A DNA stretch of 64,000 nt. It comes from Platycnemis pennipes (lineage: Eukaryota > Arthropoda > Insecta > Odonata > Platycnemididae). Made by a program: the position numbers and the translations under genes. Shown one piece after another: positions 44,681 to 57,242 of the stretch; within the stretch, counting starts at the first letter, position 1, and each line of letters opens with the position of its first letter. The notes below the pieces were generated by a model. It was not told where the DNA came from, made no database searches, and was given only the letters and a program-made list of their open reading frames with translations. The DNA is taken from NCBI GenBank assembly GCA_933228895.1, contig OW121848.1, positions 87,253,470 through 87,317,469 on the forward strand. The letters run 5' to 3'.

Positions 44681-47600
44681 GAAATTTCATTTTGCTAACC
44701 GTAATCAATATGAAAGGTCAGTGACAAATTCATACATGCGCATGCAGGTCTCATTTGAATTCATAGGGCACATCTCGTAGTTAGGTACATGCATTGCTTA
44801 CTAATTGCTCGTGCTTGCATCACTTGTTAATTAAATCTCGGCTGCGTAATTTTACTACTCCAGCTTGCTTCACCCAGGATTAATTCCGGAAAATCTCTCA
44901 GCTGCATGACAAATTAACTCTCGGAAAATAACATCAGCACAGTCAATACACTTGGGTCTTACTGTCTTCTAGCTGTTTCTATGGGATTCTCGGGTTGCCA
45001 CCCCTAGGATGAAACACACATTGTTTTTTTCATTCCCTCTCTCTTCATTTGGTATTCATCCGAAGGCTTGCGAGCAATCCCGCAACCCGTCTCCGTATGA
45101 ATATGTAAGTTTTCTCCAAGTCGGCATGTGTTTCTTCCCTCGGTATTATCTTCTCTCCTTTGCAATCTCATGTTTTCCTTCCAATGCCTCCCTCCTCTTT
45201 TACCCTCTGTTTTTCCTTACAAGTTATCTGTGTTGTTTCACTGTTGTCTTCCGGGATATTGGACTTAATTTAGTTGAGAGTGTATTGTAACCTCCTTCCA
45301 TTTTGGATATATTTTGATTTTATCCTCATCATTGCTTTGTCTCCTTTGTCCTTTATTCTGTGGGTGATTGTTGACCTAGCTAATAAATGACGCTTGGTGG
45401 AAGTAAAAGTTAGAACACAAGCTTAATGATTGACTACTCGGCCTGAATTTGTTCGATTTTCGGCTGTAGAAAGATGTTTAATAATGTTTCACTCCTCGCC
45501 CATTGCTATGTGCAATAAGGACTGCGTATAAGTAAATTACTCCATGCTGGATACAGTGAATAATTGCTTGAAAAACGTCTCTCATCCCTTGCGGAGTTTT
45601 TATCGCCCACTCTTTTCCCACCGACTACTTCCCTTGCACATATCCCCCTCCTACTCAGAAATGCTCGCTCAAATGCCTTTTGCTGCTAGATCACCTCCCA
45701 CCAGTGGCGGTAATGACGAGAAACGTACTGCGTTACGGGGTCATTAATATTTGCGGGCTTTCAAGGCTGTTTGAATGGCACAGAGGCAACAAACTCAAGG
45801 ACAGTGCTTGCCTGCATGGCAGTAGGTGTTCATTCAGACACTCTGCCAAGACTTTATTTAATAGGAATATTCTGTTTCCTGGCCTTTGAAAGGCATTCGT
45901 CTCGGTGACAATCATCTTTTTCGTGAGACGGTAACCTCCTGGGATGTACTATATGTGCTTTACGCAATATTAGTCAATTTTATTGATAACATACCCTCAT
46001 CAAATCAAATCTTCTGGCAGGTATTAGTTATTGACAACAATTGTCTCTCATGAAATTATATGGTATTTTTATCGTAATGTTCCCCAGGAAACATCACCGA
46101 CTGCGGTAGGTTTGGGTACGTGCCAACTGTCATGATAGAAATGGAAACTCATTTAGCTTATGTATGTATTTTTGTCTTTCCATTCTCGACTAAGCATAAG
46201 GATCCTCATTGTTACTTTTAGCATTTATAAATTAGTACGTTTGCTTCTTCTGGAGAAATGTTACTTCGATTTCAAGTGAGTGTTGAGCTGTTGAATTAGA
46301 GGCATTTCTGTCTCATTATGCTTTTTGTATTACCTAACTGTGGTGTAAAGAAAGCTTCATCTATAAAATGTCCCCGTTGATCGTTGTTTTTTCTTGATGG
46401 AGCAATGATGGAATTTGTGTGCTACATCGTTTTATCCAAATTGCCCAATGTTTTTAGTCAAGTACAGCTTTAATTTCAACAGTCCCCGCATTCAAAGCAG
46501 TATCGCCTTTACCGTCTACGTTGAAAATTTCCCTGCGGTACCGCCAAAAGCTTTGGACTTCCTTACATCCCTTTTGCCGCAGTCGGAGCGCATCCGAACT
46601 TATTCCGAAGTCTGATGTGGACGTATTTTTATTGCCAATATGAATGGCGTTTCCGGAAAAACTATTTTTCATCGTAATATTTTCTTTCGTTGTCGGTCGC
46701 CAGTCGCCGCCAGGCGCCGTCCCGACGTGAAAAAGTTATGCGCGCGATATAGGAAGACGGCTGAACATATCCACGCAGGGAAGGCTTAAATTCCTCCGTT
46801 CCCAAACGTCCATCGGTAAAGATGGAGTTGCTATTCTAGGAATATGCATTTTTAATGTAATCTTTCAGGAAAGCTTTCTTTTTTTACCCGAGTGAGTTTT
46901 GAATATGTAAGGAAAGGATCTTATGGAGACGAGAAAACCGTGGAAGAAAATATTTTGTCCCTTGGCACCGGGAGATATTTTTCTCATTTGCACGGAAAAC
47001 GTAGAAGTTCAGGACATATTGTCGTTGAAGTTGGTAGCCGTTGCAAATACACCATAGGAGTGTCTTTTTATCGGCATGAATAGTGCCGCATATCTAAATT
47101 TTTGCATAGACTACTTTTCGTTTTTTTTTATTTTACGTCTAGAAGGAATGAAATTTATTGATATCCATCCTTACGAGAGGTTTTTGTTAAGAAAAAACTG
47201 TGTAAACACTTCGATGCGGAAGATGGCCACCTTGAGAGTCGATCAATTGGGAATGCAGTACGCATACACTGTCAGAAAAGTTAAAGAGAGGGGATAGATA
47301 AAAATGTATGCATTCGTGAAAAACCAGACGCATTGAATTTCAGTCCCAAGTCCGTGTGTGGCTGTTAGCCAGGAATTGACCGTGGTGGGAAGTTGAAGGC
47401 TGGAGAGAAAATTTGAAATCAGTGATGCATTATTTTTCGAGTGAAAAAAGTGTCAGACGAGGAAGTTGACGCCCTTAATCGTCAGCCGGCCGCGACCTAG
47501 CCGATGTGCACCAGTTCATCCCCGTGCACTCGCCGCGCGCGCTACGTGTCCGGTGATTACGAGAGACGCGACGACATACGACACCGGATTCCGAGCGGAG

Positions 47601-47795
47601 GATTCGAAAATAAAACACCCCGCCCAGCCGTTGAATTCGCTTCGTCAATGCTCTCCCTCCTATGTATCTAAGGCCGCACACGTAGACGCATACCTGACCT
47701 CAATATGTATTTCGTAATGTGCATGTATAATCGAGTCTGGCCGGCTCCCTGATGCCGCTTCCGGGAGATGGCACTGTTTGTTCGTTACTCTGTTA

Positions 47796-48905
47796 GGCGC
47801 CAGTCCCTTTTGCTAATCACCCCCGGGTCCCAAAACCCTCCCTCCCCCATACTTCTCCTCCGGCACTCTACCCATTTCTTCCTCCTCCTTCCATTTCCCC
47901 ACGTGGGTAGCCTCCAGCTCTCTCTCTCTGTCTCTACTCATGCACCCCCCCCCCCCAGTTCCCGGCAACGCCCCCCTACCTTCACCACACGGACACATTC
48001 ACGCACACATGCGCCACCTTTGACCATGCGGCCCTCCCGCAGCAGCCGAGTTGCTGTTTTGTAGTGGGGCTGCCGGTCGTGTGTCGCGGCAGCCGCGGGA
48101 GGGTAGTATGAGGCCTCTCGCAGCTGTTACGTTGCGGCGGCCCCTCCCCCACCCCCTCCTCATCCCCTGCTCGATGTCATTAGGAGTAGCCTCTGGAGGG
48201 CGGGGTCTTTCCTCATGGGAGAGGGTGGGAGGTGGAAAAAGGGATGTGGAGAGAGGGATGGTGGTAGTGGGCGTGGCAGTCCAGGAGGAGTAATATATAT
48301 CGTGGGTGCGGCAGCGGTGCTTCTCCCTCGTGGCGTTTCGTGGAGGCAGGGAAGAGGGGGACGGGTGTGGGGAATTGGGGGAGGCGGGGTGGGCCCACGG
48401 GTTGGGTAGGAATGGGACTACCGGGGGATTGAAGGCGCACGGCAGTGTGTGTGCGGTATCGGATCGGGTGCGTGGTCGCAGGAGCGGTGGGATGGAGGGA
48501 GGGAGAAGGGTTGACGCAAAAGGGAAGGAGAGGGAGTGAGGTGGAGGAAGGATGTTCACGGGAGGTTGGGAGGGAGATGGAAGATTTTGAAGGTATGAAG
48601 GATGATGGGGAACAAGTTTTTGGCGGAGATATGAGGGAAGGGAAAGGGAAGGCAACCGGGGAGAGATAAGAGATTTCGAAAGGGGTTTGAGGGTGCGCGT
48701 GAGGTGGATGGGGGAAGGGGGAATTTGTTGAAGACGGGAGATGACAAAACTTGGTCCTAAGAGAATGAGACAGGGTATAAAGGGATGGAGGTGGTGCCGG
48801 GAAAAGTTTTTTCGAAAGTGGGAGGAGGGTTAAGTGAGGGAAGGAGGGTGGAAAATCGGCGAGAGAACGGTAGCAGAGAAGGATTTCGGTGACGGAGTTT
48901 AAGGA
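47796..48905. other. Pyrimidine block then purine block
   Basis: C/T-rich at 47800-48005 (47 of 60 pyrimidines at 47881-47940), including a 12-base C run at 47945-47956; then G/A-rich from about 48180 to 48900 (52 of 60 purines at 48481-48540). The - strand frames of 218 and 273 codons (47999-48655, 48213-49034) are Pro/Ser/Thr/Leu-rich and overlap each other; I treat them as artefacts. Confidence 0.6.
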
Positions 48906-51900
48906 ATTTACGATACCAAAAAGTATCGCCTGGAATTCGAGAAATAATTCATGAGTGGTAAAGGGGTACGCATTCACCAACCATATTCCTAAGAAAAATC
49001 CTTTATTTTTCTGGGAAACTTTAATTGATATCACTCCCTCTCGTTATCCATGTTATTGACCACCCGAATCCTCGGTCGATTAAGTGTTAAAATGTTTCAA
49101 AATTGTTGCTCTATAACTCAATGAATTTTTTGCGACCAGCGTATATCGGAGCACGAAATTTCATCGTCATAATTAATGGTCACGTTGCTTGGGGGATATA
49201 TTTTCCGGAACTGGTCGAAATTTATTGCGAGAAGAAAACAAAATGAAAAAGCAAATTTAAATAAATCTCTTCGTGGGATTGGATGAAAACTAATGGTGAT
49301 GAATTTGTTGGAAGGTTGGATTGCACGAAATTCCTGTGGGCATTGGAGGGATTGATGACAAGGATTTGCTAAAGTTTCAATAAGCTGATAATGAAGTTAG
49401 GTGAAAGGGACGGATATTCCGCAGAAGTTATTTGGCCTCCCGAGTTAAATGAGCCATACCGGAGAATTCGAAGGATGGTTGCAGCACATAGCCGCGACGC
49501 AAAGGCCGCATTACGAGTAGCGTTCGGTAATTACGTCCAACTTTACCTCTGCCTCGGTCTCAATTTTGTTTCCCTCGTATCCCACGCATGCATCGGATGG
49601 TTGTGGCGATTCAAGGGGCCTTCTGGCGTTTCCTGGAGTTTGCGGCGTCGTTGTGCGGCGCTGCTACCGACATATCGGTGTTGCAACGGAGGGAAAACTG
49701 AATTTCTCGAGGAGTAGTTGGATTTTAAGCGATATGAACGTATGCCAATCAAGGCCCCTTGGTGTAGCTGCGTGTGTTGCTGACTCTCTGCTGCGCCGCA
49801 GCAATAAGTTATTAAGTGAGACGGCTCGGCCGGAAGTGAGTTCGGAAAGTAGAGGGGCAAGGAGCGTGCAGTTCAGAGGGGCGGTGAAAAGGTGGGCGTG
49901 GGTGGACACTGGTCAGGCGGAGGAGAGGGATGGGAACAGGCTTTGATTCCATTTTGAGGGCTATTGGCACCGGTAACTTCTGTAAAAGGAAAATTGGGCT
50001 GTTGTCCACATCTGTCAGGGTTTCTGTGAAGCGGGTTCTTGAAACCGTACCCTTTCAATTCCCCTTGTAAGCACCCCCTTCTCCTTTTCCTCCCTACTCA
50101 AACCGAAGCCGAAATGCCTTATCCTCGCCCACCTCTGCTCACTCACGACTCCGCAGATAAAATTCCCTCCAATATCTCCTCCCTCTTTCTGTCTTGCATG
50201 TCGGTCGTTCGGATCGCTTTTGAGCTTAACACCTTCTCCCCCAACCCTTACCCTCCTCATCCACGCCAATTGCCATTCTCCGCCACCGGACCCCTCTGAC
50301 TAACCCCGAAAACCCACCACTCGTTCAACACGTGTGGTCGAATATCCCACACTCATTCCCTTTGTATATACACCTCCCCGTTCTCGCCCTCGTTCCATTT
50401 TCAGCTGTTCAGCCTCTCACCCTCTTTTCCACTCCGTGCCATAATGAGTGCTGGGGAGCAGATACTACCTCCTTGCAACCCATCCCCCTTATTTTCTTTC
50501 TCCCTTTCGGCCAAATCCATTAACGTGAGTCCCGCGTCACCTCTTACGCGCCCAGACTGTCTTTTTGTCTTCGGTCAACTCTGCCGCCTACCACCCTGTC
50601 GCCAATGTGATCCCGTCTGGCCAAAGCCTCATCCCTCCTCTCTTGAGTGTCCATTTAAACTCATTGACGAGGGGTCTCTTCTCCGGGTCATCAATCTGGT
50701 TTCCCTCTCTCCTAAACTTAGCTGACTGAAGCCGGGGCTATCTCACCCTCCCTGTATTCCCTTTTAAATGTGCAGCGGATCTCATTAAACTTGACGGGGG
50801 GAAATCTGTGTAAATGTCGGCGGAATCCGAGGAAGGCAGAGGTCATGTCGAAGCGGCTAGAGGTCACCGGCGGGCATTTAAAATCGCGCTACTTCGCACG
50901 TTTGCTCTCTTTCATTAACTTCATTAAGTTTGTCCGCACGCTACCTATTATTTTTTTCATGAGGTTCCCACCTCATTATTCTTCATTTGGAAATATACTG
51001 TCGAATGTTTTTCTGACAGGTCTCGAGACTTATTCCATAAACATTTTTCTGTTTATATTGCTAGTTTTTACGGTTAAGGTAGCTATGTTCACCAATGAAA
51101 CAATAGCGTCGTATGCAAGCAGTATGATTTTAAACAGCGATATAGCTGGCACTGCACGAATCTTACACAAATGTTTGTAGCTACATGTCATCACCAATGC
51201 CTCCCTAGCGTTTTAACGATTTCGTATAGCTGCGATGTAGATTTGATGTATAGAGGAAAAAAATAATGTGCATTTATTCATCCTCAGTACATTGTAAGCC
51301 AGTCGAGGAGAGTTTTCAGAGTTAAGGAAGTTGAGGAAAATCTTTTAAATGGATTCACCTTAGAGGCAATGATGGGGAGTTTGAAATATGTTGGATAGAA
51401 AATTCCGTTCAATGATGTATGTACAAGCATTTTCAGTCATGATTTTCCGTTTCTATCAAATATGCAGAGAATATCAAACAGATGTTAAATTCAGCTTCAT
51501 GAACTGCATAAATAAATAATTATATCCTCCTGTAGTGGCTTACAACCTACGAATTCTAACGCTAACAATATTCCACGAAATTTGTTCAGAAGAATAAAAA
51601 ACTCTGTTTAGGATTCGGCCGGAATACGTATTTTCTGATGATTACCATATTGCATTAATCATTTTCTTTTCTTAAAAATATAAAAAGATTCGACCAAGAC
51701 CGTAAATAACTCATTTTAATCACCACTCCGTGAGAAACGGTACCAGTTCCCTTGCGTGCGATTCACGGAACGTCAATAAAGTAGATTAGCAGCATTAGCC
51801 ATGTTATGACTCCATTTCACGGTGTAACGCCCTTCAAAGTACATAGTTTTGCCTCGGCACTTAATATGTTGTATCTCAGTGTTCTCAGTCAGCGATTCGT

Positions 51901-53440
51901 CTCCGTTAACTAATATGTAAGTACGACCTCTTTTTAATTCTTTTCGTTAGGGATCTTTGCATTATAGCTCTAAACAGATTGACCTCTTTCTTTTTGAACC
52001 AGTGTCTCAATAAATAAACTGTAGTACTGCCGTGTGAAGAAAGTTTCAGTTAGATTTCTTCGCGGAAAAACAATGGCATTTTTGGGTGGATTTTTGAGTA
52101 ATTTTTTATCATGTCAGTTTTCTTCATTTGAATATGTGCTCGCATTAGGGTTTTCTATGAGTGAAATGTTACTCCTACATGTCACTACGTGCCGCTATTC
52201 TATAATGTGGGTAATTATGCGATACCATATTTTTGAAATAATCGTGGGCATTGGAGCCCATTAGCTTATATGATGGAGTACGACGAACCCAGCATTCGAT
52301 TTATTATTCTTCAGCTTCTCTCTTGTTCCCAATATGGTAATATTGTTGTTTCAGGAGAAAGTTATGCCCCTGTCGTAATTGTGGGAGAATTAAATGACGC
52401 AATACTCTTCGGTGAATATATCTACCAGTGAGTTACCTTATTTCATGGATACATTTTGCTGTATAATTTGCATATTTCGGTTTACTCTTCTCCGCGACCG
52501 TCGCACCCTAACTGTTCACCGTACGCTAACAATAAAGCCTGAAAACGTGCAAAAATTGATAGGGATTGTTTTTCATCTTGATGATCGTAAATGTTTGTCG
52601 TCCCTTTTAAAGTGACACATTCACCAAAAACCGTTTCTTACGCCGTTAACCAGAGACTTTAAATATTAGTTCTCAAAGTATATTTGTATTTATGAATGCA
52701 CTGGAGGAGAAATGTTTGCGCGGAATGTATCGGTTATTTTATGCAAATCACCGAGCCCTTCGTACATTTACATGTTTCGTAATGAATTTTCATCGGATTC
52801 GTAACAAGGGGACGCATTCTGCCCAATCACCCCGCTAAACTTATGGGCGTCTCTCTCCGTCCCTTTCCTCTGCCCACTCCTTCATGCTTCGTCACCATCT
52901 AGAACACCTTTTGTCCTTTCACTAAATCCCTCGTGTTTCATCTCTCGCCTCTCGTGACGTCGCAGCTTTTAGCACTTGGTACAAAATTATGTGCCGCGAA
53001 CTTCACCCTACCAGCACCTCTCGGTCTATATCGTTTCCGCCGACCCACCTCTCCTTTCCTCTCTCTCTTGTGTTGCCTTCCGTCCCTCCCCCCTCTTTCA
53101 TTTCCTTCACCGACTCCAATTGAGAGGCACTCGACTTGCCTTGACTGGAGTATCAGCTGTCAACTCTCGAGACCTAGCTCCCACGGTCGTGAATTGTTGC
53201 CGCCCGCGGAAGCAATTTTTTCCAGCGAATTTCTAAACCTTATTCCATACTCGTACAAGATACTGATAACGACGTTTCAAAGGGCGTGGCCTGTATTCGG
53301 TGGACTTTTCTCATCCATGAGTAGTCAATTTCTTCCCTTTCTTGCCGTCGTTAATTGTTACATTCTGTTCAAATTTCTTGTGACCCACTGTTTTTTTTAC
53401 GGTTGTGCAATCTCTAATCTTGTATGACTGCTCTCGTTTT
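48906..53440. other. Non-coding, mostly A+T-leaning
   Basis: No gene is supported. A + frame at 49391-49717 (108 codons) and one at 50770-51180 (136 codons, two hydrophobic stretches) have near-normal composition but no family signature. C/T-rich patches occur at 50060-50290 and 53030-53110. From 51190 to 52030 the DNA is A+T-rich without open frames. Confidence 0.45.
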
Positions 53441-53517
53441 AATACATAGCCTGTGATTGATAACTGTGGACTAAATATTATTTCTCTAATGTGTTAGTAA
53501 TTCTCTCTAATTTGCAG

Positions 53518-53638
53518 GTTTATCTTGAGATAGTATTTAGCACCTTTTTCCACCAAGGATTGGAAACAATCCGAAATCCCGTAATTATATTAAAAATTTC
53601 CTCTCTTCTATTTTTAGTGTTTTTGCAATTGCAATATG
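53518..53638 (+). other. Weak candidate internal exon
   Basis: TCTCTCTAATTTGCAG ends at 53517, a fair branch point plus acceptor. The next 121 bases are open in one frame, encoding a hydrophobic 40-residue stretch, and end at a good donor, GTGAGT at 53639-53644. The peptide matches nothing I recognise and A+T-rich DNA offers such matches by chance. Confidence 0.12.
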
Positions 53639-53644
53639 GTGAGT

Positions 53645-55640
53645 TGAACTCGTTTCAGGAGAAAACGCTTTCGGGAGGATAAGAAATGTCTCCGGATCGT
53701 GGAATGATATCTTTCTGGCCGCATTGTTGAGCGTCGGGCACGCATTACCAGGAAGGCGAATAATATCGTGGAATATAAAAGAGGGAGACAAAAAATAACG
53801 TTTCATGAATATTGAAACCGTCAACGTCTTCAAGTTAGTGAAAGAGACTTTTCGTTGCGACCACTTTCCCGAGCCCAGGTCCGACCCTTGAAGTGGTCGA
53901 TCCGATAAAAAATGCGCTTTATGAATTCGTAAAGAACTTATAAATATACATTACTGCCTTACTTTTTGTATTCCAAACTTGTCACTTCAGCAGCGCTATA
54001 ATCCTACACAGTGTGCCCTACCTTCTTCGTCTCTCATTGCAATTCAAGCTAAGAATCTTTTGTTACCTAATTTTTGTGTAAGTTTTGAGGGAAACTTGAC
54101 TGTCGATACCAAGTGCTCGATGTATTAGACTTGATCTATCGCGGTTTTTAGTATTCAATGCGTGGATCGTCTGCTCAACTGTATGTTTTGCATTCTACTC
54201 GGACTGCCCATTTTTTCGTAGCTTTTGTCAATTTTACTTTTCTCTTGAGGAAATGGCTCACATATTTTTGACTTGAATCAACAATTTCATATCTCTTGCT
54301 CTCTTTTTTTGTCCATATTAATTCCATTTTTTGGATGGCGATGATTTTATTCACCTAATGCTTTATCTTTACACAAATTTACATAGCTTGGACTCCGTTG
54401 TTTTTCAGGGTGGGAAAAGGTTTTGCTTGATATCATTTTCCCCCGCAATCGCCCGGAGTATCTAAAAAAAATTTATTTCGGGGGAGTCGCCAGCCTCGTG
54501 AATATGCATACGGCATGACTCATGCGTCTAATATATTCCCGTAACACAGTCCCTTCCCCCGTTTGCTCCCCGTCACCCCCTTTATATCCAGCGCAGCGGA
54601 GATCTTTATCGGGTGGGAGAGGACTGGCTGCTGTATTCGGGGGAGGGTTTTTGAATATGAAACATCCTTACCGCCTACTAATACCTTGCGAAAACCGCTT
54701 CGGACAAAAAAATAGAAAAAATTAGACGCAATCTCACGCTATCGTCTGAATCATTTGAAACCGGGCTACTGCGGTATTATTATTTCTTCATTGGAAAATT
54801 GCCATCGCGTCGTGATTAGGAGTGGTTAACATAGCAGCTGGAAGCTTAGTGCGGAAGAGTTTTTTAAGCCAACGTCATGGGGCCTTTGGTTCATAAAAAA
54901 TTTGGTGAATCTATTTAGATGCAGGGTGGATCAGTAGATCTTTTTTTTACGGTGATATGAGGGCTGTCTCGCAACTGCATCTTGGAATATCATGAGCTGG
55001 ATTTTTAGCTTGCCACAGCCAATAATTACGATTTTTTTCGTTCGTAAGTAGTTTACTCTCGCAAGTGTTCAAAGGAAATTTCCTCCTGCTTGCTTCAGTT
55101 TTTCACTTGAATGATTAGGTATCTATTTAAATCCTTTCCTAATAGAATTATCGTGCCGCTATATTTTCTTATTCCCAGTTACAATAATAGATAACTTCTT
55201 GCCATATTTTGTTAAAATTCTGCTTCCACCTTTTTTATCCACATGCTTTCATTTCCCAAGTACGTAGCCTATATATGAAGGGACTCTTAGTTGCATAAAA
55301 TGCTTTCCAGCAGCTTCTAATTCTGGGAAACTAAGTGTCGCTGGAAGATCATATTTGTTGCCTTTATATTTAATGAAATCTTTTCCGTACATAATCTCCC
55401 CTGATGCATGGATTGGAGGGTTCAATGCATGCACTTAGTAAGGATCTTAAGTTTTATGGTGATAGCTAGCGATAAATGTCATGTGCTCCTTTCTCCTTGC
55501 TTTCTTTCGGCATTTTGGTCTAAAGGACCGCCCCTTCTTAAAACTGCACCAAGGGGGAAGCGTATTACAAGGTAACTGAGAACGTTCTTGCACGAGCAAC
55601 TGGCAATATACGCGAGTTCCAGGACATCTTCGGATCTCTC
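53645..55640. other. Non-coding, A+T-rich
   Basis: No gene, RNA gene or repeat is supported. Short frames only. Confidence 0.5.
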
Positions 55641-56420
55641 ACTTTGCCCAGTAAAATGATCGGTGAAGCGTCTAGCCACCGAGATCGCTCGGTCTTGGAT
55701 CATCTCCTCTTCCTGCCATTGTTTCCTGCTATAGTACGCCCCGCAGATTTTTTTCCTTCCTCTTCCACCCGTCCTACTATTCCGCCCCGGTTCCCCCGAC
55801 GACGTCCGCCAAAAATAGCACTTGCAACGTCTCGGCCTCTCTGGGCGTACGAGGTAGGTTGCGTCTATCTCACCCGTCCATGTAAGTTGCGTCGCCGCTC
55901 ACCCGTGGAAGGTGGAGGGCAATGTGAGAGGAGTCGGAAGATCTCCGAGCCTGAGCGGCATCAACGGAAGATAATGGCGGTCGGCTGAGGGTCATGGAAG
56001 TCAGGCGTGTTCCGTTGCGTTCTCCTCTCTTCCCCCCCACAGAATTCCGGTCGGTCGACGGGCGTCGTATGGCAGAGAGGACGGACGGACGTCGGCCGGT
56101 ATCTCGGGAGACCGACAGAGTACCCCTCCCTCCTCGCTGATGGCCGGTGTTGAGTGAGTGCGTGCGTGGTTGATGAGGAGGGGCACGCGTTTGCTTCCGT
56201 ACGTGCGTGCTTGCTTGCCGCGTATCGCTCGTGCCGCGTCTGAGAGGGAAGTAGCTGGGCGGGGTGAGGGCCTCCTGGCGTCCTTAGGTGAGGGCCGTGT
56301 CTTGAGGGGGGGAGAGGTGGGTTAGGGGTTAGCGTCCTCTCTCTGTCTTGCTCCCTCCCCATCGCCTTCTCCCCTCAACACACTCCCTTCTAGAGTGGCT
56401 GCCACTGCTGCCTGCCCGAT
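55641..56420. other. CpG-dense, G+C-rich island
   Basis: By hand count there are 23 CpG in 180 bases at 56041-56220, above the number expected from base composition. Frames on both strands (114 codons +, 133 codons -) have no known domain. Such an island in an otherwise A+T-leaning area could be a promoter or a recently inserted G+C-rich segment. No TATA box or initiator is convincing. Confidence 0.4.
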
Positions 56421-57207
56421 GGCGCGCCGAGCTCATTGTCGAGGCCTAGGAGGAACCAGGTGCTCTCGCTTCCACCTGCCTTTCTTGAAACCCCTCCCCC
56501 TCCAGTCCACATCTCCGCCTCCTGTCAATTAAGGGTGCGCATTTTTAAAGGAAACGGCAGGGTTGGCTGAGTGCGCGCAAGAAAGGAGAGCTCCTTGAAG
56601 GAGACTGATTTATGCATAAGAAAAATACCTATTTAGTATTCGTCGACACAAGTAGAAAGATATTATATAAATGCGGCCCCGTGGCTCAGTAATTCTGAGG
56701 ATTATTGCGGTGGATTATTGCTCACAGGGTCACGATAGGTGATTTACATTGTAATTAATTTTATAACGCAGTATACGTTGGTGGAATAAGTGAGTTTGTC
56801 TTCACGAGTACGAGTGCTTCGTGCTACTTGTGCCGTGTGCATTTTTGCATTCAATTCTCTCAATGCCATCTGTCGGAAACGAATTGCTGCTTTCGATTCG
56901 ACGTTTGAAATACATTGAAATGAAGATGTTTCCGTAATCGAGCTATGCATAATTTCTCCAATTACCCCAACATTACATGACACGAGAACCTTGTGTGTCG
57001 TCTATGTATTATGAAGATTTCTCTCTCCGAATTCTTCTAATTTTTATTGATATTCAGAATCTATAATAAGCTTATTTGCATGTGAGTTCTAAAAACATTC
57101 AATTCAGTGAATAAATACATTGCTTTAAGTAAGTCTCAAGATCATTGAAATAAGATTTCGGTGTGCGAAGACTAAAAGAGAAATAAGATTAGTGATAAGT
57201 TGAAAAG

Positions 57208-57242
57208 AACCCCCACTTTTCCCCAGGATTAAAGTGGGGGTT
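57208..57242. repeat. 12-bp perfect hairpin
   Basis: AACCCCCACTTT (57208-57219) pairs with AAAGTGGGGGTT (57231-57242) over an 11-nt loop. Confidence 0.8.

Larger units (their letters stand above)
43311..47795. other. Non-coding, A+T-leaning
   Basis: No gene is supported. Contains the degenerate hammerhead-like motif at 43667-43695 and the hairpin at 44658-44680. Short open frames have no recognisable domain. CpG-rich at 46690-46760 and 47470-47600. Confidence 0.45.

Noticed and set aside
48213..49034. 273-codon open frame on the - strand
   Set aside because: Same skew-driven artefact; no recognisable motif.
49391..49717. 108-codon + frame with normal-looking composition
   Set aside because: No known motif; length is within chance for this base composition.
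50770..51180. 136-codon + frame with hydrophobic segments
   Set aside because: Hydrophobicity follows T-rich DNA; no family signature, no convincing splice sites.
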